From positions 186,001 to 250,000 of the forward strand of contig NZ_JABUXV010000006.1 in the NCBI RefSeq assembly GCF_014897705.1: a stretch of DNA of 64,000 bases, written 5' to 3'. Each line of letters opens with the position of its first letter. Positions within the stretch are counted from its first letter, which is position 1. Position numbers and translations under genes: made by a program. The notes under the pieces were generated by a model that worked only from the letters and a program-made list of their open reading frames with translations, was not told the DNA's origin and searched no databases. The DNA comes from Brachybacterium sp. FME24. GTDB taxonomy: Bacteria; Actinomycetota; Actinomycetes; Actinomycetales; Dermabacteraceae. Below are positions 1-8,666 of this stretch, piece after piece.

Positions 1-336
1 GGTCAGGAGGATCACCAGGGTCTCGAGCGCGATCAGCGCGACCCGTCCACGAGTCCGATCAGCACGACTCATCCCGAGGCTCGCCCGCAATTCGTCCCGT
101 TCGACCGTGTCCGCCCTGCCGTAGCGGTACCAGGCGAGAACGGCCCAGAGCAGGAGCAGGTCCGCGAACGCGTCGCTCAGCACCGCCGCGAGGATCAGGC
201 AGAGCCCGCAGGAGACGAGTGTCCCGGCGAAGCGATCCCCGTTGAGCCGGAGATCGACCATCAGAGCTCGGCGCAGCGCTTGGCTCCGGGTCGCGAGCAG
301 GTCGACGGATTGCCCGGGGCGGGTGTTCGCGTTCAT
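1..336 (-). CDS. ABC-exporter membrane protein, partial (runs off left edge)
   Basis: This is the N-terminal 112 residues of a membrane protein cut by the window edge. It starts at ATG 336 with MNANTRPGQS. Two hydrophobic stretches, around residues 33-52 and 53-70, look like the first membrane segments. The start codon overlaps the stop of the ABC ATPase upstream in an ATGA junction, so the two are translationally coupled. I infer that it is the permease of that exporter. The visible part has no family signature of its own. Confidence 0.7.
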   Translation of the reverse strand, partial: MNANTRPGQSVDLLATRSQALRRALMVDLRLNGDRFAGTLVSCGLCLILAAVLSDAFADLLLLWAVLAWYRYGRADTVERDELRASLGMSRADRTRGRVALIALETLVILLT

Positions 337-1286
337 GCCGTCGTCCTCCTGGCGCTGTGTTCGACAGTCCCTGCGGCGCGGAGCCAGTGCGTGACCAGCT
401 CGCTCACCGTCGGGCGTCGCAGGTCGCTTCCCGGTGGCAGACCGGCGACGTCCTCCGTGCTCACCAGGGCCCGCGTCCTCCCGCCGATGGTGCTCGCGCC
501 GATCAGCGGAGCATCCGTGCCACGGAGCTCGCTCCCGTCGCAGGCGGCGTCGAGCACGAGGAAGTCCTCACGCAGGGACTCCACATCCCCCTCGATGAGG
601 TCCTTCCCGTCCGCGACGACCACGAGATGATCGACGAAATGCTCCATCCCCTCGAGATCATGCGTGGCCAGCACGATCGAGCGGTCCTCACGGGCCATCA
701 GGGTGCGGAGCTCATCGACGAGATCCGTGCGGGCCAGAGGATCGAGGCGGGCGAAGGGCTCGTCGAGTATCAGCAGATGCGGGTTCTGGGCGAGGGCCGC
801 GGCGACCCCGAGCTGCGTGATCTGACCGCGGGAGAGCGCGCTGCGCCGGCGATCGTGCGCGATGCCCTGCGTGGTGAGCATGGCCCCGAACGCACGCAGA
901 TCGAAATCCGGGTCGATCCGTCGTCGCAGTCGCGCCACATCATGGGCGGTCCAGTGATCCGGATAGGCGGGATCGTCCGGCACATGGGCGGCGTGGGCGG
1001 GAAAGGGGACGTGCGCGGGGCCCAGCTCGACCCCCAGCACCTCGAGGGCGCCCTCGGCGAACGGCAGGGTCGTCGTGATCGCCCGAAGCGCCGTCGTCTT
1101 TCCGGCGCCGTTCGCGCCGACCAGTGCGGTCACCTGCCCGGCGGGAGCAGTGAAGGTGAGTCCCCGCAGCACCTCCGGCGGGGCGGCATAGGCCCTGTCG
1201 CGGGAAGGCACTCGGACCTGGAGGTCGCGGACCGCCACCGCCGGTGGCGCCGTCGACGTCACCGGGTCGGGATGCATCGTGCTCAT
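333..1286 (-). CDS. ABC transporter ATP-binding protein
   Basis: This is the cytoplasmic ATPase of an export-type ABC transporter, 317 aa. Walker A is GANGAGKT at residues 57-64, a degenerate signature LSRGQ lies near 145, Walker B is LLILDEPFARLD, and the switch histidine is in ATHD. The C-terminal ~90 residues after the ATPase core resemble the regulatory extension seen in YtrB-like exporters. It overlaps the GntR regulator by 4 nt (ATGA) and the permease the same way, giving a regulator-ATPase-permease operon. An internal ATG three codons in (MHPD) is an alternative start. The exported substrate is unknown; YtrA-type regulators usually control envelope-stress or antibiotic-related exporters. 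Confidence 0.88.
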   Translation of the reverse strand: MSTMHPDPVTSTAPPAVAVRDLQVRVPSRDRAYAAPPEVLRGLTFTAPAGQVTALVGANGAGKTTALRAITTTLPFAEGALEVLGVELGPAHVPFPAHAAHVPDDPAYPDHWTAHDVARLRRRIDPDFDLRAFGAMLTTQGIAHDRRRSALSRGQITQLGVAAALAQNPHLLILDEPFARLDPLARTDLVDELRTLMAREDRSIVLATHDLEGMEHFVDHLVVVADGKDLIEGDVESLREDFLVLDAACDGSELRGTDAPLIGASTIGGRTRALVSTEDVAGLPPGSDLRRPTVSELVTHWLRAAGTVEHSARRTTA

Positions 1287-1663
1287 CGGCCCTCCTCCTC
1301 GAGAGTCTGCGTCAGGCGGTCATGGAGCTCCTCGGCCCCGATACCGGCGATGAGGGCGGTGCGGACGGCCTCGACGAGCGCGCCGTCAATCCGCTCCACA
1401 GCCCGGATGCGCACCTGATCGCTCTCCTGGGCGCGCACGAACACGCCTTTGCCGCGCACAGCGTCGACCAAGCCGTCGGCGACCAGCTCGTTGTAGGCGC
1501 GTGTGGTGGTGATGACGCTGACGCGCAGGTCACGAGCGAGGACCCGGATCGAGGGCAGTGCTTCGCCGGGTGGGAGATCGCCGCGCAGGATCGCGGTGGT
1601 GAGGTGGGCGCGGATCTGTTCGTAGATCGGCTCGGGCGCGGAGGGGTCCAGCGGGATGTGCAT
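1283..1663 (-). CDS. GntR-family transcriptional regulator, YtrA subfamily
   Basis: This 126-aa repressor consists of an N-terminal winged helix (EPIYEQIRAHLTTAILRG, then PSIRVLARDLRVS) and a short C-terminal tail. That size and architecture are typical of the YtrA subfamily, which lacks a large ligand-binding domain. It is first in a three-gene operon with the ABC ATPase and permease. A long inverted repeat at 1692-1734, just upstream, is the likely autoregulatory operator. The effector is unknown. Confidence 0.9.
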   Translation of the reverse strand: MHIPLDPSAPEPIYEQIRAHLTTAILRGDLPPGEALPSIRVLARDLRVSVITTTRAYNELVADGLVDAVRGKGVFVRAQESDQVRIRAVERIDGALVEAVRTALIAGIGAEELHDRLTQTLEEEGR

Positions 1664-1691
1664 CCGGGCCCCTCCTCGGCGTCGACAATCA

Positions 1692-1734
1692 ACCGCACCT
1701 ACTGTACATATCCACTATGGACAGAAGGTGCGGT
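1692..1734. promoter_or_regulatory. Nested 43-bp dyad, probable GntR operator
   Basis: The left arm is ACCGCACCT (1692-1700) then CTGTACATA (1702-1710). The spacer is TCCAC. The right arm is TATGGACAG (1716-1724) then AGGTGCGGT (1726-1734). Both repeats share one centre at 1713, and 17 of 19 arm positions pair. It lies 29 bp upstream of the gntR start. No T-run follows on either strand, which favours an operator over a terminator. Confidence 0.7.
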
Positions 1735-1752
1735 GGCGTCAAGCGGTCCGGC

Positions 1753-2748
1753 TCAGATCACCGGCTTCTCGAAGGTGGCGAACACGCCGCCACGCGTGAA
1801 GCCCAGCGCGTCGTAGAGCCGGGTCGCACCGGTGAGCGACTCGGCATCGACCTCGAGCTCGGCGCCGGCGTACCCGGCCTGCGCGGCCGCCTCGAGGGAG
1901 CGGGCGATGACGGCGCGGGCGATCCCACGACCGCGCGCCTCGGGGCGGGTGCCCACCAGCGCGATGTGCAGCACCCCGGGCTTGTCCTCCGAGGCGATCG
2001 CGTAGCCGAGCACGGTGCCGCCCGTGTCCACGGCGACGGTGGACAGGTCCCGACGCGCGGTGTGCGAGGACCACCAGCTGCTCCAGCGGTCCTCGTGCAC
2101 CGGCGCGGAGCCCCAGTGATCGGCGAAGGCGGCGTTGTGCGCCAGGCGGGCGGCGTCCCGATGGTCGTCGCGCGAGGCGATCACTCTGACCTCGTCGATC
2201 GCGGAGGCGGGCAGCGCCGCGCCGGGGAGCTCGCGGAGCATGCTCAGCCAGCTCCGGGCGCGTCGGTACCCGCGGCGCTCGAGGATCGGGCGCACGTCGG
2301 CGCCGCCGGTCGGGCGCACCCCGGCGGAGGCGGAGTCCTCGGGGTCGCGACCGCCGGAGACGCGGAACACGGCAGCGCGGCCGGGGTGTCGCTCGGCGGC
2401 GACCTTCGCGGCTCGCTGCTCGGCACGCTCGAGCAGCTCGGAGCCGATACCAGCTCGGCGATGGGCGGGATCGACAACGCCGATCAGCTGACAGCGCACG
2501 CGTCCGTCACGATCGGTGGAGCTCGAGATGTCGACCAGGGAGAAGGCGATCAGCTGATCCCCGTCACGCACGGCGACGCTGTCCAGGGCCAGATCATGTC
2601 CAGGCATCGCGAGATGCTCGCGAATGCTGGGCTCCTCGGCCGGTTCGCCGAGGTCGTCGGCCACATCGACGCGGTTCAGCAGCGCGGTGAGCGCCGGCGC
2701 GTCCTCCAGGGTCAGCGGGATCCGGGTGAGGGTGTCAGCAGGGGTCAC
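1753..2748 (-). CDS. GNAT-family N-acetyltransferase, two tandem domains
   Basis: This 331-aa protein has two GNAT folds. The first carries the acetyl-CoA pyrophosphate loop RRAGIGSELL near residue 93. The second carries RGRGIARAVI near residue 265, followed by LEVDAESLTGATRLYDALGF, the usual closing helix and strand. Tandem GNAT proteins of this size act as small-molecule acetyltransferases, as in mycothiol synthase, but the mycothiol-specific context is absent, so the substrate is not assigned. The GTG start at 2748 overlaps the stop of the upstream methyltransferase (GTGA), so the two are co-transcribed. Confidence 0.85.
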   Translation of the reverse strand: MTPADTLTRIPLTLEDAPALTALLNRVDVADDLGEPAEEPSIREHLAMPGHDLALDSVAVRDGDQLIAFSLVDISSSTDRDGRVRCQLIGVVDPAHRRAGIGSELLERAEQRAAKVAAERHPGRAAVFRVSGGRDPEDSASAGVRPTGGADVRPILERRGYRRARSWLSMLRELPGAALPASAIDEVRVIASRDDHRDAARLAHNAAFADHWGSAPVHEDRWSSWWSSHTARRDLSTVAVDTGGTVLGYAIASEDKPGVLHIALVGTRPEARGRGIARAVIARSLEAAAQAGYAGAELEVDAESLTGATRLYDALGFTRGGVFATFEKPVI

Positions 2749-3506
2749 CGGTCAAGTGTAGGGAGCCGGTAGACGGAGAGGCTGGACCGCGAATCGGTGG
2801 TGAACTCCGAGCGGTCCCAGTCGGCCCAGCGTGACTCGAGGGTGAAGCCGGCGAGCTGTGCCATGAGGTCGAGCTCGGAGGGCCAGATGTAGCGCTGAGG
2901 CGTCCGGTCGATGCTCGCCTCGCGGGAGCCGTCCACCGCGGGATCGAAGTGCACGTGGTGGGAGACGAGGATCTGGTTCAGGGTGTCGTAGGTGTCCACC
3001 AGCAGGTAGCCGGGCTCGGAGACCTCGAGGGTGCCGCCGGTGCCCGGGGTCAGCGAGCGCAGATCCGGTACCCCGAGCTCGATGACGAAGCAGCCGCCCG
3101 GGGCGAGGTGGCGGGCGGCGTTGCGGAAGCACTCGATCTGCTGCTCCTGGGTGAGGAGATTCGAGATCGTGTTGAACACGAGATAGACGAGGGAGAAGCC
3201 CTCCCCCGCGCTCGCCGTGGTCATGTCCCCGGTCACGACGGGGATCTCGGTGTCTGCGGCCTTCTCGCGCAGCCGGGCGATCATCGCCTCCGAGAGCTCG
3301 ATCCCGGTGAGCTCGACCCCGGCCTCCCGCAGCGGGATCGCGACCCGGCCGGTGCCGATCGCGAGCTCGAGAGCCCGGCCGCCGTCAGCGAGCCCGGCCA
3401 GGAGCTGGACCGTCGGCCCCAGTACGTCGGGGGCGAACATGCCCTCTCCGGGGGTGTCGTATTCGGCGGCGGCGTGTGCGTCCCACAGACGTGATTGATC
3501 GACCAT
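2745..3506 (-). CDS. Class I SAM-dependent methyltransferase
   Basis: This 253-aa Rossmann-fold methyltransferase has SAM-binding motif I as ALELAIGTGRVAIPL and the acidic residue of motif II in GVELTGIELS. The later part, with VYLVFNTISNLLTQEQQ and APGGCFVIELG, fits methyltransferase family 25/11-like proteins. It starts at ATG 3506 and is coupled by 4 nt to the double-GNAT gene. The substrate is unknown. Pairing with an acetyltransferase suggests small-molecule modification or detoxification. Confidence 0.87.
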   Translation of the reverse strand: MVDQSRLWDAHAAAEYDTPGEGMFAPDVLGPTVQLLAGLADGGRALELAIGTGRVAIPLREAGVELTGIELSEAMIARLREKAADTEIPVVTGDMTTASAGEGFSLVYLVFNTISNLLTQEQQIECFRNAARHLAPGGCFVIELGVPDLRSLTPGTGGTLEVSEPGYLLVDTYDTLNQILVSHHVHFDPAVDGSREASIDRTPQRYIWPSELDLMAQLAGFTLESRWADWDRSEFTTDSRSSLSVYRLPTLDR

Positions 3507-3619
3507 GCCCCCATCGTGACGCAGGTCGCCCGGAGCGTCACGGGAATTTCCGTGGCGCTCCGGGCGACCTGGTGGGGCTGCCGGCTCCGCAGTCCTACTG
3601 GGTCAGGAGCCCAGCTGGA

Positions 3620-5575
3620 TCAGGATTCCTGCTCGTAGGCGGCGGCCTTCTCCTGCACGGCGCGCAGCCGGGCGAGGTCGAGCTTGCGGCCGCGCTCGAA
3701 GTCGACCACGCCGTTCTTCTCCTGGAACACGTCGCTCATCTGCGTGTAGCAGTAGGCGAACATCAGCGGATCCTCGAGCAGCACGCGGGTGAGCCCCTCG
3801 AAGCGCTCGTAGAGCTCCTCCTCGCTGCGGATCCGCTGGCCGTACCCCCAGGATTCGGCAGCGTTGTTGCCGGCGCGCTCGGCATCTTCGGCCTCGCGGG
3901 CCTCCCGCTCGTTCCACCAGATGCCGCCGTACTCCGAGACGAAGTAGGGCTGACCCTCGTACGGCAGCGAGAAGGCACCATCGGCGAAGGGCATCTCGTC
4001 GGGTCCGAGGTCACGACGGTTCGCGAACGGCGTGCCATCGGCGAGACCGGACTGCTCGGTCCGGAAGCGCGCCGGATCCTGCTCGTAGGAGTGGGAGTCG
4101 TACACGTCGACCCCGCGCACCCGATGCGAGTATCCGGAGGCGTCCAGCACCGGACGGGTGGGATCAGCGAGCTTGGTCGCGTCGTACATCGCCTGGGTGA
4201 CCGCATCCAGCTGCGTGATGCGATCGTGCATGACCTGGTGGGTCTCGTTCAGCGGGCACCAGCCGATGATCGAGGGGTGATTGAGGTCGCGCTGGACCGC
4301 CTCGACCCACTGGCCGATGAAGGTGGCGGTGGGCTGCTGGTTGTCCCCTGTCGGGCCGAAGCCGGAGACTCCCCAGTCGCCGAACTCGCCCCAGGTGAGG
4401 TAGCCGTGCAGATCGGACCAGAACAGCATGCGCTGCTCGAAGACCTTCTGGTGCAGGCGCGCTCCGTTGAAGCCGGCCTCCAGGGCGAGGCGGATGTCGG
4501 TGGTCATCGCCGCGTCCGTCGGGGAGGTCATGAACGACTCCTCCCAGTAGCCCTGATCGAGCACAAGGCGCTGGAAGACCTTCTCGCCGTTGATCCGGAA
4601 CTCGTGGTCGCGCAGCGAGGTAGAACGCAGGCCGGCGTAGGAGTGGACCGTATCGAGCACGCTGCCGTCGGCGCCCAGCAGGCGCACCGTCAGCGCGTAG
4701 AGCTCGGGCGCGCCCGGGCCCCAGATGCGTACGGCGTCCTCGGGGATCGCCAGCTCCAGGTGCGGGGCGAGGTCGAGATCGGCGCCCACCTCGGCGCGCG
4801 CCACCTCGTGACCGCCCGGCACGGAGGCCACGATCTCCAGACGGCTACCCCGCGTGGTGCGCGCCAGCGGCACATCGACCGCGAAGGAGCGACCTGCCAG
4901 CGAAGGCAGGATCCGCAGGGAGCGGATCTCGTCCGCCGGAACCCCCTCGAGCCACACGCTCTGCCAGATCCCGGTGGTGCGGTGGTAGTTGGCGGCGGTG
5001 GGCCGGAACTCGTGGGACTGCTTGCCACGCGCCTGCGGGACGTCATGCGGGTCACGGGCACGCACCACGATCTCGACATCCGCCCCGGGGCCGACGTCGG
5101 GGATGACCGAGAGATCGGCGCTGAAGGGGGTGAAGCCGCCACGATGGCGAGCCACCTCGACGCCGTTGGCCCAGACGGTCGCGTCGTGGTCCACGGCCTC
5201 GAAGCGCAGGATCGGACGCAGACCCTCCCACTGCGCGGGCACGGTGACCGTGCGGCGGTACCAGACGGCCTCGAGGAAGTCGCGGTTGCCGATGCCGGAG
5301 GCCTCGGTCTCCGGGGCGAAGGGCACCGTGATCGACTGGGCGAGATCGCGCTCGAGCAGGCCGCGGTCGCGCCCGGAATCGCCCTGGTCGATCTCGAACT
5401 GCCAGGTGCCGTTGAGGGTGAGCCAGGTGGGGCGGTGCAGCTGGGGGCGAGGATGTTCGGGCCGGGGCACGTCGGTGATCGTCGACAGCGGGGCGTCCAG
5501 CTGCGCGGCGAGCTCATCGGCGCGGGAGAAGAGGGAGCTCAGGTGCTCCGGGAGATCGGTGGTCTGGGCGTTCAC
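3620..5575 (-). CDS. Glycoside hydrolase family 2 enzyme (beta-galactosidase/glucuronidase type)
   Basis: This 651-aa enzyme should cleave terminal beta-glycosides. The order is a jelly-roll sugar-binding domain (about 40-220), an Ig-like domain and a C-terminal TIM barrel. The acid/base glutamate is E444 in WCPLNETHQ and the nucleophile is E548 in YFVSEYGG. No signal peptide is visible, so it probably acts in the cytoplasm. The start is GTG 5575, chosen for an AGGAG 6 nt upstream. It lies downstream of a LacI regulator on the same strand, separated by 126 bp containing a candidate operator. Beta-galactosidase, glucuronidase and mannosidase activities cannot be told apart by eye. Confidence 0.88.
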   Translation of the reverse strand: MNAQTTDLPEHLSSLFSRADELAAQLDAPLSTITDVPRPEHPRPQLHRPTWLTLNGTWQFEIDQGDSGRDRGLLERDLAQSITVPFAPETEASGIGNRDFLEAVWYRRTVTVPAQWEGLRPILRFEAVDHDATVWANGVEVARHRGGFTPFSADLSVIPDVGPGADVEIVVRARDPHDVPQARGKQSHEFRPTAANYHRTTGIWQSVWLEGVPADEIRSLRILPSLAGRSFAVDVPLARTTRGSRLEIVASVPGGHEVARAEVGADLDLAPHLELAIPEDAVRIWGPGAPELYALTVRLLGADGSVLDTVHSYAGLRSTSLRDHEFRINGEKVFQRLVLDQGYWEESFMTSPTDAAMTTDIRLALEAGFNGARLHQKVFEQRMLFWSDLHGYLTWGEFGDWGVSGFGPTGDNQQPTATFIGQWVEAVQRDLNHPSIIGWCPLNETHQVMHDRITQLDAVTQAMYDATKLADPTRPVLDASGYSHRVRGVDVYDSHSYEQDPARFRTEQSGLADGTPFANRRDLGPDEMPFADGAFSLPYEGQPYFVSEYGGIWWNEREAREAEDAERAGNNAAESWGYGQRIRSEEELYERFEGLTRVLLEDPLMFAYCYTQMSDVFQEKNGVVDFERGRKLDLARLRAVQEKAAAYEQES

Positions 5576-5674
5576 GAACGGCTCCTGGGATCGGTGGTGC
5601 TCGGCACTGAGTCACCGGCGCTCTCGCCGCGCCGGCACGGATCGGTCAGGAACCAGTCAATCGCACCACACCCA

Positions 5675-5694
5675 GAATTGCAACGTGGGAATTC
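5675..5694. promoter_or_regulatory. Candidate LacI-family operator upstream of the GH2 gene
   Basis: The 20-bp pseudo-palindrome GAATTGCAACGTGGGAATTC has the central CG typical of LacI-family sites, and 8 of its 10 half-site positions pair. It sits between the lacI stop and the GH2 start, 100 bp upstream of the GH2 gene. A partial match (ACGTGGGAAC) occurs at 6900, upstream of lacI itself. Confidence 0.5.
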
Positions 5695-5701
5695 GGAGTG
5701 G

Positions 5702-6784
5702 TCAGGCGGTTTCGTCGACGGCAGGGACGGCTCGGGTGGACTCGCGCTCGACGAGACGGTGCGAGATCACCGTCTCCGCGCTGCTGCTGCCGCCACGAGA
5801 GCTGTGACCGCTGTCGCTGCCACTGACCGACTCGCCGCGCCCCGCTCCGGCGCCGCCGAGCGCCGCCTCCAGGGCGGCGTCGATCAGCGCGTCGAGATCC
5901 GGGGCGACGGTGGTCAGGGACGGGCGGGCCCAGGCGGCCTCCGCGACGTCGTCCCATCCCACCACCGCCACATCGCCGGGGACGTCGAACCCGCGCTCGT
6001 GCAGGGCGGCGAGCGCGCCGACGGCGAGCAGGTCGTTTCCGGCCACGACAGCATCGAACTCGATGCCCGCGTCCAGGACGGCGTGCACCTCGCGCCGACC
6101 GGATTCACGCGTCCAGGATCCTGCACCGCGGATCAGCGCCGGATCCTGCGGGAGTTCGGCGAAGCGGCTCGCGGCACGGAATCCGGCGAGGCGATCCGTG
6201 CCGGTGGACCGCACGGCATGATCGGCGCCGAGGAACAGCAGTCGCCGGTGCCCGCCGGCGACCAGCAATCGCACCACGTCGGCCGCCGAGGAGACGTTGT
6301 CGATCGCCACGTGCACGACGTCCGGCGCAGCCGGGAGCCTCTCCCCCAGCAGGACGACCGGCGGGCCCCCGTCGCGGTCGACGAGATCGGCGGGATCCAG
6401 GGCAGAGGGGGAGATGATCACGGCGTCCACGGGCCGGGCCGTGCGCCCGCGCACGTGGGCGCGCTCGGTCTCAGCGCTGTGCAGCGACACCTCGACGCTC
6501 ACGGTGTAGCCGCGCTGTCGGGCAGCGGCCTGCATGAGTTCGGCGAGCCGGGCGAAGTAGGGATTCTGGAGCTCCGGGACCACCAGGGCGAGCGAGCGGG
6601 TGGGGCCGCCGCGCAGCTCGCGCCCGACGTGATTGGGCACATAGCCGAGCTCATCGATCGCGGTGAGCACCTTCGCCCGGGTGTCGGCGCGCACGACGGG
6701 ACGCTCGTTGACGACGTTGGAGACCGTCTTCCACGAGACCCCGGCACGCTGCGCGACGTCCTTGATGCTCACCCTGCGCGTCAT
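5702..6784 (-). CDS. LacI-family transcriptional regulator
   Basis: This 360-aa DNA-binding repressor has a helix-turn-helix at residues 7-28 (IKDVAQRAGVSWKTVSNVVN), the hinge and a periplasmic-binding-protein-like sensor domain. I chose ATG 6784 because AAGGAG lies 6 nt upstream; an ATG one codon earlier is also possible, while longer frames upstream have no ribosome site. It probably controls the neighbouring GH2 gene in response to a beta-glycoside. An oddity is a Ser/Gly-rich insert of about 25 residues (GESVSGSDSGHSSRGGSSS) in the last conserved segment, just before ISHRLVERESTR. Confidence 0.9.
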   Translation of the reverse strand: MTRRVSIKDVAQRAGVSWKTVSNVVNERPVVRADTRAKVLTAIDELGYVPNHVGRELRGGPTRSLALVVPELQNPYFARLAELMQAAARQRGYTVSVEVSLHSAETERAHVRGRTARPVDAVIISPSALDPADLVDRDGGPPVVLLGERLPAAPDVVHVAIDNVSSAADVVRLLVAGGHRRLLFLGADHAVRSTGTDRLAGFRAASRFAELPQDPALIRGAGSWTRESGRREVHAVLDAGIEFDAVVAGNDLLAVGALAALHERGFDVPGDVAVVGWDDVAEAAWARPSLTTVAPDLDALIDAALEAALGGAGAGRGESVSGSDSGHSSRGGSSSAETVISHRLVERESTRAVPAVDETA

Positions 6785-7160
6785 CATGTGCTCCTTCTGC
6801 ATCGGTCCTCGACTCGGGCCCCGGAGGGACGCCGCACCCCCTACGCTGTCACCACGGGCGCCCCGTCGCGCCGCCGCACGGGACCCCACAGGCCCTCTCA
6901 CGTGGGAACTCTACCGGCCCGCCGAGGCCCTCGCAGAGCAGCAGCGGGCGCGCCGCGGGACAGGTGTATCTCACATCCGGGGCGTGGATCATTCCCCCTG
7001 GACAGAGCCGGGTCTACCGTAGGGCGAGCGTGCCGTCATCCCGCCGCGGCACAGGTCCCACCTCACTGGTGGTGACTGCGCAGCCCTCGAGCCGCTGCCA
7101 CGGCAGCGCCAGGGCATCATTTGCACCGGGCGGGATCTGCATCTTCAGAACGGATCCCCC
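6785..7160. other. Divergent intergenic region between lacI and helicase
   Basis: This 376-bp stretch has no supportable gene. It holds the promoters for the lacI gene (minus) and the helicase gene (plus). The lacI ribosome site (AAGGAG) is clear. The ACGTGGGAAC at 6900 may be a weak second LacI site. I see no convincing terminator. Confidence 0.5.
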
Positions 7161-8666
7161 GTGACCTCCCCCGATTTCGCACGCCTCGGCGTGCCCTCCG
7201 TCCTGCTCGGCGCCCTCGCGCCCCAGGGCATCACCACGCCTACCCCCATCCAGGCCGCGACGCTGCCGGATTCGCTGACCGGGCGCGACGTCCTGGGCCG
7301 CGGCAAGACGGGCTCGGGCAAGACCTACGCCTTCCTGCTGCCGCTGGTGGCACGCCTGATCGCCGAGCCGCGTCGCCGCGTCGCCCGCAAGCCGCGCTCG
7401 CTCATCCTGGCCCCCACCCGCGAGCTGGCCTCGCAGCTCGCCGAGGCCCTGCGCCCGCTCGCGGAGGCCACTGGCCTGCGCAGCACCGTCGTCTTCGGCG
7501 GTGTGGGCCAGAACCCCCAGGTCAACGCACTCTCGAGCGGCGTCGACGTGCTGGTGGCCTGCCCCGGGCGCCTGCTCGATCTCATGGGTCAGGGTCACGT
7601 GGACCTCAGCGCCATCGAGATCACGGTCATCGACGAGGCCGATCACATGGCCGATATGGGCTTCCTGCCGATGGTCCGCAAGATCCTCGACAAGACCCCG
7701 CCGAAGGGCCAGCGGATGCTGTTCTCCGCGACCCTCGACTCGGGCGTGAACAAGCTCGTCAAGCAGTTCCTGCACGAGCCCGTCACGCACTCCGCGGATC
7801 CGGCCACGAGCGCCGTTGGCACCATGGAGCACCACGTGCTCGAGGTCGACGCCGCCACCCGGTTCGACGTGCTGCGCGACCTCGCGGCCGCCCCCGGCCG
7901 CACCATCATGTTCACGCGCACCAAGTACGGCGCGAAAAACCTCGCCCGCAAGCTCAGCGCCCGCGGGGTGGACGCCGTCGACCTGCACGGCAACCTCTCG
8001 CAGAACGCTCGCACCCGCAACCTCGAGGCCTTCGGCTCCGGGGACGCGACCACGATGGTCTGCACCGACATCGCCGCCCGCGGCATCCACGTCGACGAGG
8101 TGGCCCTGGTGGTCCACGCCGACCCGCCCGTCGAGCACAAGGCGTACCTGCACCGTTCCGGTCGTACCGCCCGCGCCGGCGAGTCCGGCACCGTGATCAC
8201 CGTGCAGTCCGCTGATCAGAAGCGCGACGTCAGCGATCTGATGCGCAAGGCCGGCATCAAGCCGACCTATCACGAGCGCGTCATCCCCACCTCCCCCGTG
8301 CTGTCCCAGCTCGCACCCGGCGAGCGCACCGAGATGCATGAGCCCCGCGAGCCCGCGCCGACCGAGAACCAGGGCCAGCGCTCCGGCGGCGGCCGTGGCG
8401 GTCGCGGGGGCCAGGGCGGTCAGGGAGGCCAGGGCGGTCAGGGCGGCGGCCGTGGTCGCTCCGGCGGCCAGGGCCGTGGCGCCGGCGGCGGTCGCCGTGG
8501 CGGCCAGGGTGGCGAAGGCCGTTCCGGTGGCCAGGGCCGCTCCGGCGGCGAAGGCGGCGGCCGTCGTGGCGGTCAGGGCGGTTCCTCGAGCTCCGGTGGC
8601 GCACGCCGCCAGGGCGGTTCGAGCGGCTCCGGCCTCGCGTCCTTCTCCTCGGGACGCAACCGGTGA
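7161..8666 (+). CDS. DEAD-box ATP-dependent RNA helicase with Gly-rich RGG tail
   Basis: This 501-aa helicase remodels RNA duplexes in the cytoplasm. In order it shows the Q motif TPIQAATLP, motif I GKTGSGKT near residue 48, PTRELASQL, the DEAD motif in DEADHMADMGF, SAT, and the final arginine motif HRSGRTARAG. The last ~100 residues are almost entirely Gly, Arg, Gln and Ser with GGQGG and GRGG units, an unstructured RNA-binding tail like that of RhlE/DeaD homologues. The start is GTG 7161. The stop overlaps the next gene by 4 nt. Cold-shock or ribosome-assembly roles are usual for the family. Confidence 0.93.
   Translation: MTSPDFARLGVPSVLLGALAPQGITTPTPIQAATLPDSLTGRDVLGRGKTGSGKTYAFLLPLVARLIAEPRRRVARKPRSLILAPTRELASQLAEALRPLAEATGLRSTVVFGGVGQNPQVNALSSGVDVLVACPGRLLDLMGQGHVDLSAIEITVIDEADHMADMGFLPMVRKILDKTPPKGQRMLFSATLDSGVNKLVKQFLHEPVTHSADPATSAVGTMEHHVLEVDAATRFDVLRDLAAAPGRTIMFTRTKYGAKNLARKLSARGVDAVDLHGNLSQNARTRNLEAFGSGDATTMVCTDIAARGIHVDEVALVVHADPPVEHKAYLHRSGRTARAGESGTVITVQSADQKRDVSDLMRKAGIKPTYHERVIPTSPVLSQLAPGERTEMHEPREPAPTENQGQRSGGGRGGRGGQGGQGGQGGQGGGRGRSGGQGRGAGGGRRGGQGGEGRSGGQGRSGGEGGGRRGGQGGSSSSGGARRQGGSSGSGLASFSSGRNR

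Noticed and set aside
6785..6901. Longer lacI start upstream of 6784
   Set aside because: The extra residues are Arg/Gly-rich without a ribosome site, while AAGGAG fits the start at 6784.
3476..7075. 1199-residue open frame on the plus strand
   Set aside because: It is antisense to the GH2 and LacI genes. Its Gly/Val/Arg/Glu-rich composition is the usual mirror of high-GC codon bias, and it contains no recognisable domain.
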